A DNA stretch of 64,000 nt from Phylloscopus collybita. Its lineage: Eukaryota > Chordata > Aves > Passeriformes > Phylloscopidae. A program made the translations under genes and the position numbers. This document shows positions 10,841 through 23,333 of this stretch, in pieces; the first letter of the stretch is position 1; every line of letters starts with the position of its first letter. The stretch spans positions 1,364,001-1,428,000 of the forward strand of contig JAJNNQ010000139.1 of NCBI GenBank assembly GCA_027886175.1, given 5' to 3'. The notes below the pieces were generated by a model that saw only the letters and a program-made list of their open reading frames with translations, was not told the DNA's origin and did not search any database.

Positions 10841-13800
10841 GGGAGATATCCTCATTTGTATGGAACTTCAGCAGTCATAACCACAGTGCAGGCAGACAGC
10901 ATTAGACAGGAACGGTGGTCCTTTTCCATGGAAAGACAAATTATCCATCCTATGTTCCTGATGTCAGTTTGAAGGAGGTCTTTGGCAATACAAGGGCAGA
11001 GAAACTTCCATCTGGTGTTTGATTGCACCCGGGAGATATTCGCATTTGCATGGAATTTTAGTGGAATTTTAGTAGGCAGAATCCCAGCGGCAGGCAGAAA
11101 AAATTAGACATGAATAGTGGCCCATTTCCATGGGAAACCAAAGTCTCCACCCCAGGTTCCTGATGTCATTTTCTAGGAGGCCTCTGGCACTACAAGACGA
11201 GACAAACTTCCAACTGGTGGCATATTGCATCTGGGAGATATCCTCATTTGTATGTAATTTGAGTAGCCATAAGCCCAGTGGCAGGCAGACAGCATTAGAC
11301 AGGAACCGTGGCCCTTTGCCATGGGAAACCAAAGTCTCTGCCCCAGCTTCTTGATGTCATTTTGTAGGAAGCCTTTTGCTCTACAGGGGCAGACAAACTT
11401 CCATTTGGTGTTAGATTGCACGTGAGAGACATCCTCATTTCTATGGAATTTTAGTGGAATTTTAATAGGCGGAAGCCTAGTGGCAGGCAAACATCATTAG
11501 ACACGAACGCTGTCCCATTTCCATGGGAAACCAAAGTCTCCACTCCAGGTTCCTGATGTCAGTATGTAGGAGGCCTTTGGCACTACAAGGGCAGACAAAG
11601 TTCCGTCTGGTGGTTGATTGCATTGAGGAGATATCCTCATTTGTATGGAATTTCAGCAGGCAGAAGCCCAGTGGCAGGCAGACAGCATAGGACACGAACA
11701 GTGGACCTTTTTCATGGGAAACCGATGTCTCCACCCCAGGTTCCTGATGTCAGTTTTTTAGGAGGCCTTTGGCACTACAAGGGCAAACAAACTTCGAACT
11801 GGTGGTAGATTCCATCTGGGAGATATCCTCATTTGTATGGAATTTCACTAGGCATAAGCCCAGTGGCAGGCACATTGCATTAGACACAAACGGTGGTCCT
11901 TTCCCATGGGAAACCAAAGTCTCCACCCCTGGTTCCTGATGTCAGTTTTTTAGGAGGCCTTTGCCACTACAAGGGCAGACAATCTTCCATCTGGTGGTAA
12001 ATTGCATCTGGGAGATATCCTCACTTGTATGGAATTTTAGGAGGCATACGCCCAGGGTATGGCAGACAGCATTAGACACGAACGGTGACCCATTTCTAAG
12101 GGAAACCAAAGTCTCCACCCCACGTTCCTGATGTCCGCTTCTAGGAGGGCTTTGGCACTACAAGAGCAGACAAACTTCCACCTGGTGGTAGATTTCACCT
12201 GGGAGATATCCTCACTTCTATGGAACTTCAGCAGTCATAGCCACAGTGCCAGGCAGACAGCATTAGACGCGAACGGTGGCCCATTTCCTTGGGAAACCAA
12301 AGTCTCCACCCCACGATCCTAATGTCATTTTCTAGGAGGCCTCTGGCACTACAAGAGGAGACAAACTTCCAACTGGTGGCATATTGCATCTGGGAGATAT
12401 CCTCATTTGTATGTAATTTTAGTAGCCATAAACCCACTGGCAGTCAGACAGCATTAGACACGAACGGTGTCCCTTTTCCATGGGAAACCAAAGTCTCTGC
12501 CCCAGATTCCTGATGTCAATTTGTATGAAGCCTCTTGCTCTACAGGGGCCGACAAACTTCCATCTGGTTGTAGATTGCACCTGGGAGACATCCTCATTTG
12601 TATGGAATTTTAGTGGAATTTTAATAGGCGGAAGCCTAGTGGCAGGCACACATTAGACACTAACGGTGGCCCATTTCCATGGGAAACCAAAGTCTCCACT
12701 CCAGGTTCCTGATGTCAGTTTGTAGGAGGCCTTTGGCACTACAAGGGCAGACAAAGTTTTGTCTGGTGGTTGATTGCATCGAGGAGATATCCTCATTTGT
12801 ATGGAATTTCAGCAGGCAGAAGCCCAGTGGCAGGCAGACAGCATTAGACACGAACAGTGGACCTTTTCAATGGGAAACCAAAGTCTCCACCTCACGTTCC
12901 TGATGTCAGTTTGTAGGAGGCCTTTGGAACTACAAGGGCAGACAAAATTCCATCTGGTGGTAAATTGCACCTGGGAGATATCCTCATTTGTATAGAATTA
13001 TAGAGGAATTTAATTGCGCAGAATCCCAGCGACAGGTAGACAGAATTAGACATGAATAGTGGCCCTTTTCTAGGGGAAAACAAAGCCTCCAGGCCAGGTT
13101 CCTGATGTCAGTTTTTTAGGAGGCCTTTGGCACTACAAGAACAGACAAACTTCCAACTAGTGGCATATTGCAGCTTGGAGATATACTCATTTGTATGGAA
13201 TTTTAGTGGAATTAAAGCAGGCAGAAGCGCAGTGTCAAGAAAACAGCATTGAAAACCAACGGTGGCCCATTTCCTTGGGAAACCAAAGTCTCCACCCCAC
13301 GTTCCTGATGTCCGTTTCTAGGAGGCTTTTGACACTACAAGAGCAGACAAACTTCCACCTGGTGGTAGATTTCACCTGGGAGATATCCTCATTTCTATGG
13401 AACTTCAGCAGTCATAGCCACAGTGCCAGGCAGACAGCATTAGACGCTAACGGTGGCCCATTTCTTTGGGAAACCAAAGTCTCCACCCCACGTTCCTGAT
13501 GTCAGTTTTTAGGAGGCCTTTGGCACTACAAGGGCAGACAAACTACCAATGGGTGGTAGATTGCACCTGGGAGACATCCTCATTTGTGAGGGATTTCAGC
13601 AGGCATAACCCCAGTGCCAGGCAGACAGCATTAGACACGAACGGTGGCCCTTTTCCGTGGGAAACCAAAATCTCCACCCCACGTTGCTGATGTCACTTTG
13701 TAGGAGGCATTTTCCAATATAAAGGCAGAGAAACTTCCATCTGGTTGTCGGTTGCACCTGGGAGATATCCTCATTTCTATTGAATTTTAGTGGAATTTTA

Positions 13801-15413
13801 GTAGGAAGAAGCCCAGTGGCAGGCAGACAGTATTAGACACGAACGGTGGCTCATTTCTATGGGAAACCAAAGTCTCCCACACCACGTACCCGCTGTCCAT
13901 TTCTAGGAGACCTTTGGCACTACAAGGGCAGACAAACTTCCACCTTGTGGTAGATTGCACCTTGGAGATATCCTCATCTGTATGCAACTTCAGCAGTCAT
14001 AACCACAGTGCCAGGCAGACAGCATTAGACGGGAACGGCGGTCCTTTTCCATGGGAAACCAAAGTCCTCCACACCACGTACCGGATGTCAGGTTTTAGGA
14101 GGCATTTGGCAGTACAAGGGCAGACAAACTTCCGTCTGGTGGTTGATTGCATCGGGGAGATATCCTCATTTGTATGGAATTTCAGCACGTAGAAACCCAG
14201 TGGCAGGCAGACAGCATAAGACACGAACAGTGGCCCATTTCTAAGGGAAACCAAAGTCTCCACCCCACGTTCCTGTTGTCCGTTTCTAGGAGGCCTTTGG
14301 CACTACAAGGGCAGACAAACTTCCACCTGGTGGTAGATTGCACCTGGGAGATATCCTCATTTGTATGGAACCTCTGCAGTCCTAACTACAGTGCCAGGCA
14401 GACAGCATTAGTCACGAACGGTGGTCCTTTTCCATGGGAAACCAAAGTCTCCACACAACGTTCCCGATGTCAGGTTTTAGGAGACCTTTGGCAGTACAAG
14501 GGCAGACAATCTTCCGTCTGGTGGTTGATTGCATCGGGGAGATATCTTCATTTGTATGGAATTTCAGCAGGTAGAAGCCCAGTGGCAGGCAGACAGCATT
14601 AGACATGAACGGTGGCCCTTTTCCTATGGGCAACCAAAGTCTCCATGCCACGTTCCTGAAGTCAGGTTTTAGGAGACCTTTGGCAGTACAAGGGCAGACA
14701 AACTTCCATCTGGTGGGAAATTCTATTTGGGAGATAACCTCATTTGTAGGGAATATTAGTAGGCATATGCCCACTGGCACTCAGACAGCATTAGACACGA
14801 ACAGTGGCCCTTTTCCATGGAAAAAGAAATTATCCATCCTATGTTCCTGATGTCAGTTTGAAGGAGGCCTTTGGTACTACAAGGGCAGACAAACTTCCAA
14901 CTGGCGGTAGATTGCACCTCGGAGATGTCCTCATTTGTATGGAATTTTAGTGGTATTTTAGTACTCAGCAGCCCAGACAGACAGCATTAAACATGAACGG
15001 TGGGCCTTTTCCATAGGAAACCAAAGTCTCCAGGTGAGGTTCCGAATGTCAGTTTGAAGGAGGCCTTTGTCACTGCAAGAGCAGACAAACTTCCATCTGG
15101 TGGTATATTGCGTCTGGGAGATATCCTCATTTGTATGTAATTTCAGTAGTCATAAGCCCAGTGGCAAGGGGGCAGTATTAAACACCAAGGGTGTCCTGTT
15201 TCCATGGGAAACCAAAGCGTCCTCTCCAGATTCCTGATGTCAGTTTGTAGGAGGCCATTGGCATTAAAAGGGTAGACAAACTTTCAACTGGTAGTAGACT
15301 CCATCTGGGAGATATCCTCATTTGTATGGAATTTTACTAGGCATAAACCCAGTGGCAGGCACATAGCATTAGACACAAACGGTGGCCCATTTCCATGGGA
15401 AACCAAAGTCTCC
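10841..15413 (+). repeat. Second, truncated unit of the 7.2-kb-lag duplication
   Basis: Mirrors 3,639-8,207 almost base for base, with scattered single-base indels (the lag drifts from 7,202 to 7,201 and later 7,205). Its border at 10,841 falls inside a monomer, in GGGAGATATCCTCATTTGTATGG, which is shared by all monomers. The right border at about 15,413 is where sequence switches to a different monomer type (CCACTCCAGGTTCC instead of CCACCCCACGTTTCC). Confidence 0.8.
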
Positions 15414-15438
15414 ACTCCAGGTTCCTGATGTCAGTTTG
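13904..15438 (+). repeat. 1,535-bp (8-monomer) tandem duplication, copy 1
   Basis: Begins at TAGGAGACC in a monomer equivalent to HOR monomer 10. Landmarks at 13,997, 14,147, 14,412 and 14,605 recur exactly 1,535 bp later. Both copies share the single inserted C in the run AAGTCCTCC (about 14,065 and 15,600), a strong sign of a very recent event. Confidence 0.85.
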
Positions 15439-16974
15439 TAGGAGACCTTTGGCACTACAAGGGCAGACAAACTTCCACCTTGTGGTAGATTGCACCTTGG
15501 AGATATCCTCATCTGTATGCAACTTCAGCAGTCATAACCACAGTGCCAGGCAGACAGCATTAGACGGGAACGGCGGTCCTTTTCCATGGGAAACCAAAGT
15601 CCTCCACACCACGTACCGGATGTCAGGTTTTAGGAGGCATTTGGCAGTACAAGGGCAGACAAACTTCCGTCTGGTGGTTGATTGCATCGGGGAGATATCC
15701 TCATTTGTATGGAATTTCAGCACGTAGAAACCCAGTGGCAGGCAGACAGCATAAGACACGAACAGTGGCCCATTTCTAAGGGAAACCAAAGTCTCCACCC
15801 CACGTTCCTGTTGTCCGTTTCTAGGAGGCCTTTGGCACTACAAGGGCAGACAAACTTCCACCTGGTGGTAGATTGCACCTGGGAGATATCCTCATTTGTA
15901 TGGAACCTCTGCAGTCCTAACTACAGTGCCAGGCAGACAGCATTAGTCACGAACGGTGGTCCTTTTCCATGGGAAACCAAAGTCTCCACACAACGTTCCC
16001 GATGTCAGGTTTTAGGAGACCTTTGGCAGTACAAGGGCAGACAATCTTCCGTCTGGTGGTTGATTGCATCGGGGAGATATCTTCATTTGTATGGAATTTC
16101 AGCAGGTAGAAGCCCAGTGGCAGGCAGACAGCATTAGACATGAACGGTGGCCCTTTTCCTATGGGCAACCAAAGTCTCCATGCCACGTTCCTGAAGTCAG
16201 GTTTTAGGAGACCTTTGGCAGTACAAGGGCAGACAAACTTCCATCTGGTGGGAAATTCTATTTGGGAGATAACCTCATTTGTAGGGAATATTAGTAGGCA
16301 TATGCCCACTGGCACTCAGACAGCATTAGACACGAACAGTGGCCCTTTTCCATGGAAAAAGAAATTATCCATCCTATGTTCCTGATGTCAGTTTGAAGGA
16401 GGCCTTTGGTACTACAAGGGCAGACAAACTTCCAACTGGCGGTAGATTGCACCTCGGAGATGTCCTCATTTGTATGGAATTTTAGTGGTATTTTAGTACT
16501 CAGCAGCCCAGACAGACAGCATTAAACATGAACGGTGGGCCTTTTCCATAGGAAACCAAAGTCTCCAGGTGAGGTTCCGAATGTCAGTTTGAAGGAGGGC
16601 CTTTGTCACTGCAAGAGCAGACAAACTTCCATCTGGTGGTATATTGCGTCTGGGAGATATCCTCATTTGTATGTAATTTCAGTAGTCATAAGCCCAGTGG
16701 CAAGGGGGCAGTATTAAACACCAAGGGTGTCCTGTTTCCATGGGAAACCAAAGCGTCCTCTCCAGATTCCTGATGTCAGTTTGTAGGAGGCCATTGGCAT
16801 TAAAAGGGTAGACAAACTTTCAACTGGTAGTAGACTCCATCTGGGAGATATCCTCATTTGTATGGAATTTTACTAGGCATAAACCCAGTGGCAGGCACAT
16901 AGCATTAGACACAAACGGTGGCCCATTTCCATGGGAAACCAAAGTCTCCACTCCAGGTTCCTGATGTCAGTTTG
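15439..16974 (+). repeat. 1,535-bp tandem duplication, copy 2
   Basis: The entry point at 15,439 joins the front of a monomer-3-type unit (CTCCACTCCAGGTTCCTGATG) to the back of a monomer-10-type unit, making one hybrid monomer. The copy has one extra G near 16,596 relative to copy 1. It exits near 16,974 back into the monomer-3 type, followed by the short-form junction at about 17,078. Confidence 0.85.
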
Positions 16975-19633
16975 TAGGAGGCCTTTGGCACTACAAGGGC
17001 AGACAAAGTTTTGTCTGGTGGTTGATTGCATCGAGGAGATATCCTCATTTGTATGGAATTTCAGCAGGCAGAAGCCCAGTGTATGGCAGACAGCATTAGA
17101 CACGAACGGTGACCCATTTCTAAGGGAAACCAAAGTCTCCACCCCACGTTCCTGATGTCCGTTTCTAGGAGGGCTTTGGCACTACAAGGGCAGACAAACT
17201 TCCACCTGGTGGTAGATTTCACCTGGGAGATATCCTCATTTCTATGGAACTTCAGCAGTCATAGCACAGTGCCAGGCAGACAGCATTAGACGCGAACGGT
17301 GGCCCATTTCTTTGGGAAACCAAAGTCTCCACCGCACGTTCCTGATGTCAGTTTTTAGGAGGCCTTTGGCACTACAAGGGCAGACAAACTTCCAACGGGT
17401 GGTAGATTGCACCTGGGAGACATCCTCATTTGTGAGGGATTTCAGCAGGCATAACCCCAGTGCCAGGCAGACAGCATTAGACACGAACGGTGGCCCTTTT
17501 CCGTGGGAAACCAAAATCTCCACGCCACGTTGCTGATGTCACTTTGTAGGAGGCATTTTCCAATATAAGGGCAGAGAAACTTCCATCTGGTTGTCGATTG
17601 CACCTGGGAGATATCCTCATTTCTATTGAATTTTAGTGGAATTTTAGTAGGAAGAAGCCCAGTGGCAGGCAGACAGTATTAGACACGAACGGTGGCTCAT
17701 TTCTATGGGAAACCAAAGTCTCCACACCACGTACCCGCTGTCCATTTCTAGGAGACCTTTGGCACTACAAGGGCAGACAAACTTCTACCTTGTGGTAGAT
17801 TGCACCTTGGAGATATCCTCATCTGTATGCAACTTCAGCAGTCATAACCACAGTGCCAGGCAGACAGCATTAGACGGGAACGGCGGTCCTTTTCCATGGG
17901 AAACCAAAGTCTCCACACCACGTACCGGATGTCAGGTTTTAGGAGGCATTTGGCAGTACAAGGGCAGACAAACTTCCGTCTGGTGGTTGATTGCATCGGG
18001 GAGATATCCTCATTTGTATGGAATTTCAGCACGTAGAAACCCAGTGGCAGGCAGACAGCATAAGACACGAACGGTGGCCCATTTCTAAGGGAAACCAAAG
18101 TCTCCACCCCACGTTCCTGTTGTCCGTTTCTAGGAGGCCTTTGGCACTACAAGGGCAGACAAACTTCCACCTGGTGGTAGATTGCACCTGGGAGATATCC
18201 TCATTTGTATGGAACCTCTGCAGTCCTAACTACAGTGCCAGGCAGACAGCATTAGTCACAAACGGTGGTCCTTTTCCATGGGGAAACCAAAGTCTCCACA
18301 CAACGTTCCCGATGTCAGGTTTTAGGAGACCTTTGGCAGTACAAGGGCAGACAATCTTCCGTCTGGTGGTTGATTGCATCGGGGAGATATCTTCATTTGT
18401 ATGGAATTTCAGCAGGTAGAAGCCCAGTGGCAGGCAGACAGCATTAGACATGAACGGTGGCCCTTTTCCTATGGGCAACCAAAGTCTCCATGCCACGTTC
18501 CTGAAGTCAGGTTTTGCGAGACCTTTGGCAGTACAAGGGCAGACAAACTTCCATCTGGTGGGAAATTCTATTTGGGAGATAACCTCATTTGTAGGGAATA
18601 TTAGTAGGCATATGCCCACTGGCACTCAGACAGCATTAGACACGAACAGTGGCCCTTTTCCATGGAAAAAGAAATTATCCATCCTATGTTCCTGATGTCA
18701 GTTTGAAGGAGGCCTTTGGTACTACAAGGGCAGACAAACTTCCAACTGGCGGTAGATTGCACCTCGGAGATGTCCTCATTTGTATGGAATTTTAGTGGTA
18801 TTTTAGTACTCAGCAGTCCAGACAGACAGCATTAAACATGAACGGTGGGCCTTTTCCATAGGAAACCAAAGTCTCCAGGTGAGGTTCCGAATGTCAGTTT
18901 GAAGGAGGCCTTTGTCACTGCAAGAGCAGACAAACTTCCATCTGGTGGCATATTGCGTCTGGGAGATATCCTCATTTGTATGTAATTTCAGTAGTCATAA
19001 GCCCAGTGGCAAGGGGGCAGTATTAAACACCAAGGGTGTCCTGTTTCCATGGGAAACCAAAGCGTCCTCTCCAGATTCCTGATGTCAGTTTGTAGGAGGC
19101 CATTGGCATTATAAGGGTAGACAAACTTTCAACTGGTAGTAGACTCCATCTGGGAGATATCCTCATTTGTATGGAATTTTACTAGGCATAAGCCCAGTGG
19201 CAGGCACATAGCATTAGACACAAACGGTGGCCCATTTCCATGGGAAACCAAAGTCTCCACCCCACGTTTCCTGATGTCAGTTTTTAGGAGGCCTTTGGCA
19301 CTACAAGGGCAGGCAAACTTCCACCTGGTGGTAGATTTCACCTGGGAGATATCCTCATTTGTATGGAACTTCAGCAGTCATAACCACAGTGCCAGGCAGA
19401 CAGCATTAGACGCGAACGGTGGTCCTTTTCCATGGGAAACCAAAGTCTCCACCCTAGGTTCCTGATGTCAGTTTGTAGGAGGCCTTTGGAACCACAAGGG
19501 CAAAGAAACTTCCATCTGGTGTTAGATTTCACCTGGGAGATATTCTCATTTGTATGGAATTTTAGTGGAATTTTAGTAGGCAGAATCCCAGCGGCAGGAA
19601 GACAGCATTAGACACGAACGGTGACCCATTTCC
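16975..19633 (+). repeat. Short-form HOR segment leading into the regular HOR zone
   Basis: Contains the short-form junction (AGAAGCCCAGTGTATGGCAG, about 17,070-17,090), followed by the series of monomers 7-19 seen in all later HOR copies. Small private changes include a 1-bp deletion at about 17,264 (CATAGCACAG against CATAGCCACAG) and an added G at about 18,279. It ends at the monomer-1 anchor at 19,634. Confidence 0.8.
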
Positions 19634-22600
19634 TTGGGAAACCAAAGTCTCCACCCCACGATCCTAATGTCATTTTCTAGGAGGCCTCTGGCACTACAAG
19701 AGGAGACAAACTTCCAACTGGTGGCATATTGCATCTGGGAGATATCCTCATTTGTATGTAATTTTAGTAGCCATAAGCCCACTGGCAGTCAGACAGCATT
19801 AGACACGAACGGTGTCCCTTTTCCATGGGAAACCAAAGTCTCTGCCCCAGATTCCTGATGTCAATTTGTATGAAGCCTCTTGCTCTACAGGGGCCGACAA
19901 ACTTCCATCTGGTTGTAGATTGCACCTGGGAGACATCCTCATTTGTATGGAATTTTAGTGGAATTTTAATAGGCGGAAGCCTAGTGGCAGGCACACATTA
20001 GACACTAACGGTGGCCCATTTCCATGGGAAACCAAAGTCTCCACTCCAGGTTCCTGATGTCAGTTTGTAGGAGGCCTTTGGCACTACAAGGGCAGACAAA
20101 GTTTTGTCTGGTGGTTGATTGCATCGAGGAGATATCCTCATTTGTATGGAATTTCAGCAGGCAGAAGCCCAGTGGCAGGCAGACAGCATTAGACACGAAC
20201 AGTGGACCTTTTCAATGGGAAACCAAAGTCTCCACCTCACGTTCCTGATGTCAGTTTGTAGGAGGCCTTTGGAACTACAAGGGCAGACAAAATTCCATCT
20301 GGTGGTAAATTGCACCTGGGAGATATCCTCATTTGTATAGAATTATAGAGGAATTTAATTGCGCAGAATCCCAGCGACAGTAGACAGAATTAGACATGAA
20401 TAGTGGCCCTTTTCTAGGGGAAAACAAAGCCTCCAGGCCAGGTTCCTGATGTCAGTTTTTAGGAGGCCTTTGGCACTACAAGAACAGACAAACTTCCAAC
20501 TAGTGGCATATTGCAGCTTGGAGATATACTCATTTGTATGGAATTTTAGTGGAATTAAAGCAGGCAGAAGCGCAGTGTCCAAGAAAACAGCATTGAAAAC
20601 CAACGGTGGCCCATTTCTATGGGAAACCAAAGTCTCCACCCCACGTTCCTGATGTCCGTTTCTAGGAGGCTTTTGGCACTACAAGAGCAGACAGACTTCC
20701 AACTGGTGGCATATTGCATCGGGGAGATATCCTCATTTGTATGTAATTTTAGTGGAATTTTAGTAGGCATAAGCCCAGTGTATGGCAGACAGCATTAGAC
20801 ACGAACGGTGACCCATTTCTAAGGGAAACCAAAGTCTCCACCCCACGTTCCTGATGTCCGTTTCTAGGAGGGCTTTGGCACTACAAGGGCAGACAAACTT
20901 CCACCTGGTGGTAGATTTCACCTGGGAGATATCCTCATTTCTATGGAACTTCAGCAGTCATAGCCACAGTGCCAGGCAGACAGCATTAGACGCGAACGGT
21001 GGCCCATTTCTTTGGGAAACCAAAGTCTCCACCGCACGTTCCTGATGTCAGTTTTTAGGAGGCCTTTGGCACTACAAGGGCAGACAAACTTCCAACGGGT
21101 GGTAGATTGCACCTGGGAGACATCCTCATTTGTGAGGGATTTAAGCAGGCATAACCCCAGTGCCAGGCAGACAGCATTAGACACGAACGGTGGCCCTTTT
21201 CCGTGGGAAACCAAAATCTCCACCCCACGTTGCTGATGTCACTTTGTAGGAGGCATTTTCCAATATAAGGGCAGAGAAACTTCCATCTGGTTGTCGATTG
21301 CACCTGGGAGATATCCTCATTTCTATTGAATTTTAGTGGAATTTTAGTAGGAAGAAGCCCAGTGGCAGGCAGACAGTATTAGACACGAACGGTGGCTCAT
21401 TTCTATGGGAAACCAAAGTCTCCACACCACGTACCCGCTGTCCATTTCTAGGAGACCTTTGGCACTACAAGGGCAGACAAACTTCCACCTTGTGGTAGAT
21501 TGCACCTTGGAGATATCCTCATTTGTATGCAACTTCAGCAGTCATAACCACAGTGCCAGGCAGACAGCATTAGACGGGAACGGCGGGTACTTTTCCATGG
21601 GAAACCAAAGTCTCCACACCACGTACCAGATGTCAGGTTTTAGGAGGCATTTGGCAGTACAAGGGCAGACAAACTTCCGTCTGGTGGCTGATTGCATCGG
21701 GGAGATATCCTCATTTGTATGGAATTTCAGCACGTAGAAACCCAGTGGCAGGCAGACAGCATAAGACACGAACGGTGGCCCATTTCTAAGGGAAACCAAA
21801 GTCTCCACCCCACGTTCCTGTTGTCCGTTTCTAGGAGGCCTTTGGCACTACAAGGGCAGACAAACTTCCACCTGGTGGTAGATTGCACCTGGGAGATATC
21901 CTCATTTGTATGGAACCTCTGCAGTCCTAACTACAGTGCCAGGCAGACAGCATTAGTCACAAACGGTGGTCCTTTTCCATGGGAAACCAAAGTCTCCACA
22001 CAACGTTCCCGATGTCAGGTTTTAGGAGACCTTTGGCAGTACAAGGGCAGACAATCTTCCGTCTGGTGGTTGATTGCATCGGGGAGATATCTTCATTTGT
22101 ATGGAATTTCAGCAGGTAGAAGCCCAGTGGCAGGCAGACAGCATTAGACATGAACGGTGGCCCTTTTCCTATGGGCAACCAAAGTCTCCATGCCACGTTC
22201 CTGAAGTCAGGTTTTGCGAGACCTTTGGCAGTACAAGGGCAGACAAACTTCCATCTGGTGGGAAATTCTATTTGGGAGATAACCTCATTTGTAGGGAATA
22301 TTAGTAGGCATATGCCCACTGGCACTCAGACAGCATTAGACACGAACAGTGGCCCTTTTCCATGGAAAAAGAAATTATCCATCCTATGTTCCTGATGTCA
22401 GTTTGAAGGAGGCCTTTGGTACTACAAGGGCAGACAAAACTTCCAACTGGCGGTAGATTGCACCTCGGAGATGTCCTCATTTGTATGGAATTTTAGTGGT
22501 ATTTTAGTACTCAGCAGTCCAGACAGACAGCATTAAACATGAACGGTGGGCCTTTTCCATAGGAAACCAAAGTCTCCAGGTGAGGTTCCGAATGTCAGTT

Positions 22601-23333
22601 TGAAGGAGGCCTTTGTCACTGCAAGAGCAGACAAACTTCCATCTGGTGGCATATTGCGTCTGGGAGATATCCTCATTTGTATGTAATTTCAGTAGTCATA
22701 AGCCCAGTGGCAAGGGGGCAGTATTAAACACCAAGGGTGTCCTGTTTCCATGGGAAACCAAAGCGTCCTCTCCAGATTCCTGATGTCAGTTTGTAGGAGG
22801 CCATTGGCATTATAAGGGTAGACAAACTTTCAACTGGTAGTAGACTCCATCTGGGAGATATCCTCATTTGTATGGAATTTTACTAGGCATAAGCCCAGTG
22901 GCAGGCACATAGCATTAGACACAAACGGTGGCCCATTTCCATGGGAAACCAAAGTCTCCACCCCACGTTCCTGATGTCAGTTTTTAGGAGGCCTTTGGCA
23001 CTACAAGGGCAGGCAAACTTCCACCTGGTGGTAGATTTCACCTGGGAGATATCCTCATTTGTATGGAACTTCAGCAGTCATAACCACAGTGCCAGGCAGA
23101 CAGCATTAGACGCGAACGGTGGTCCTTTTCCATGGGAAACCAAAGTCTCCACCCTAGGTTCCTGATGTCAGTTTGTAGGAGGCCTTTGGAACCACAAGGG
23201 CAAAGAAACTTCCATCTGGTGTTAGATTTCACCTGGGAGATATTCTCATTTGTATGGAATTTTAGTGGAATTTTAGTAGGCAGAATCCCAGCGGCAGGAA
23301 GACAGCATTAGACACGAACGGTGACCCATTTCC
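19634..23333 (+). repeat. Long-form HOR copy (19 monomers, 3,700 bp)
   Basis: Runs from one monomer-1 anchor (TTGGGAAACCAAAG with CCACGATCCTAATGTC) to the next. It contains the three-monomer block missing from short forms, including the GGAATTAAAGCAGGC monomer near 20,550. Private indels include a lost G at about 20,379, an added C near 20,580 and an extra G at about 21,587. Confidence 0.9.
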
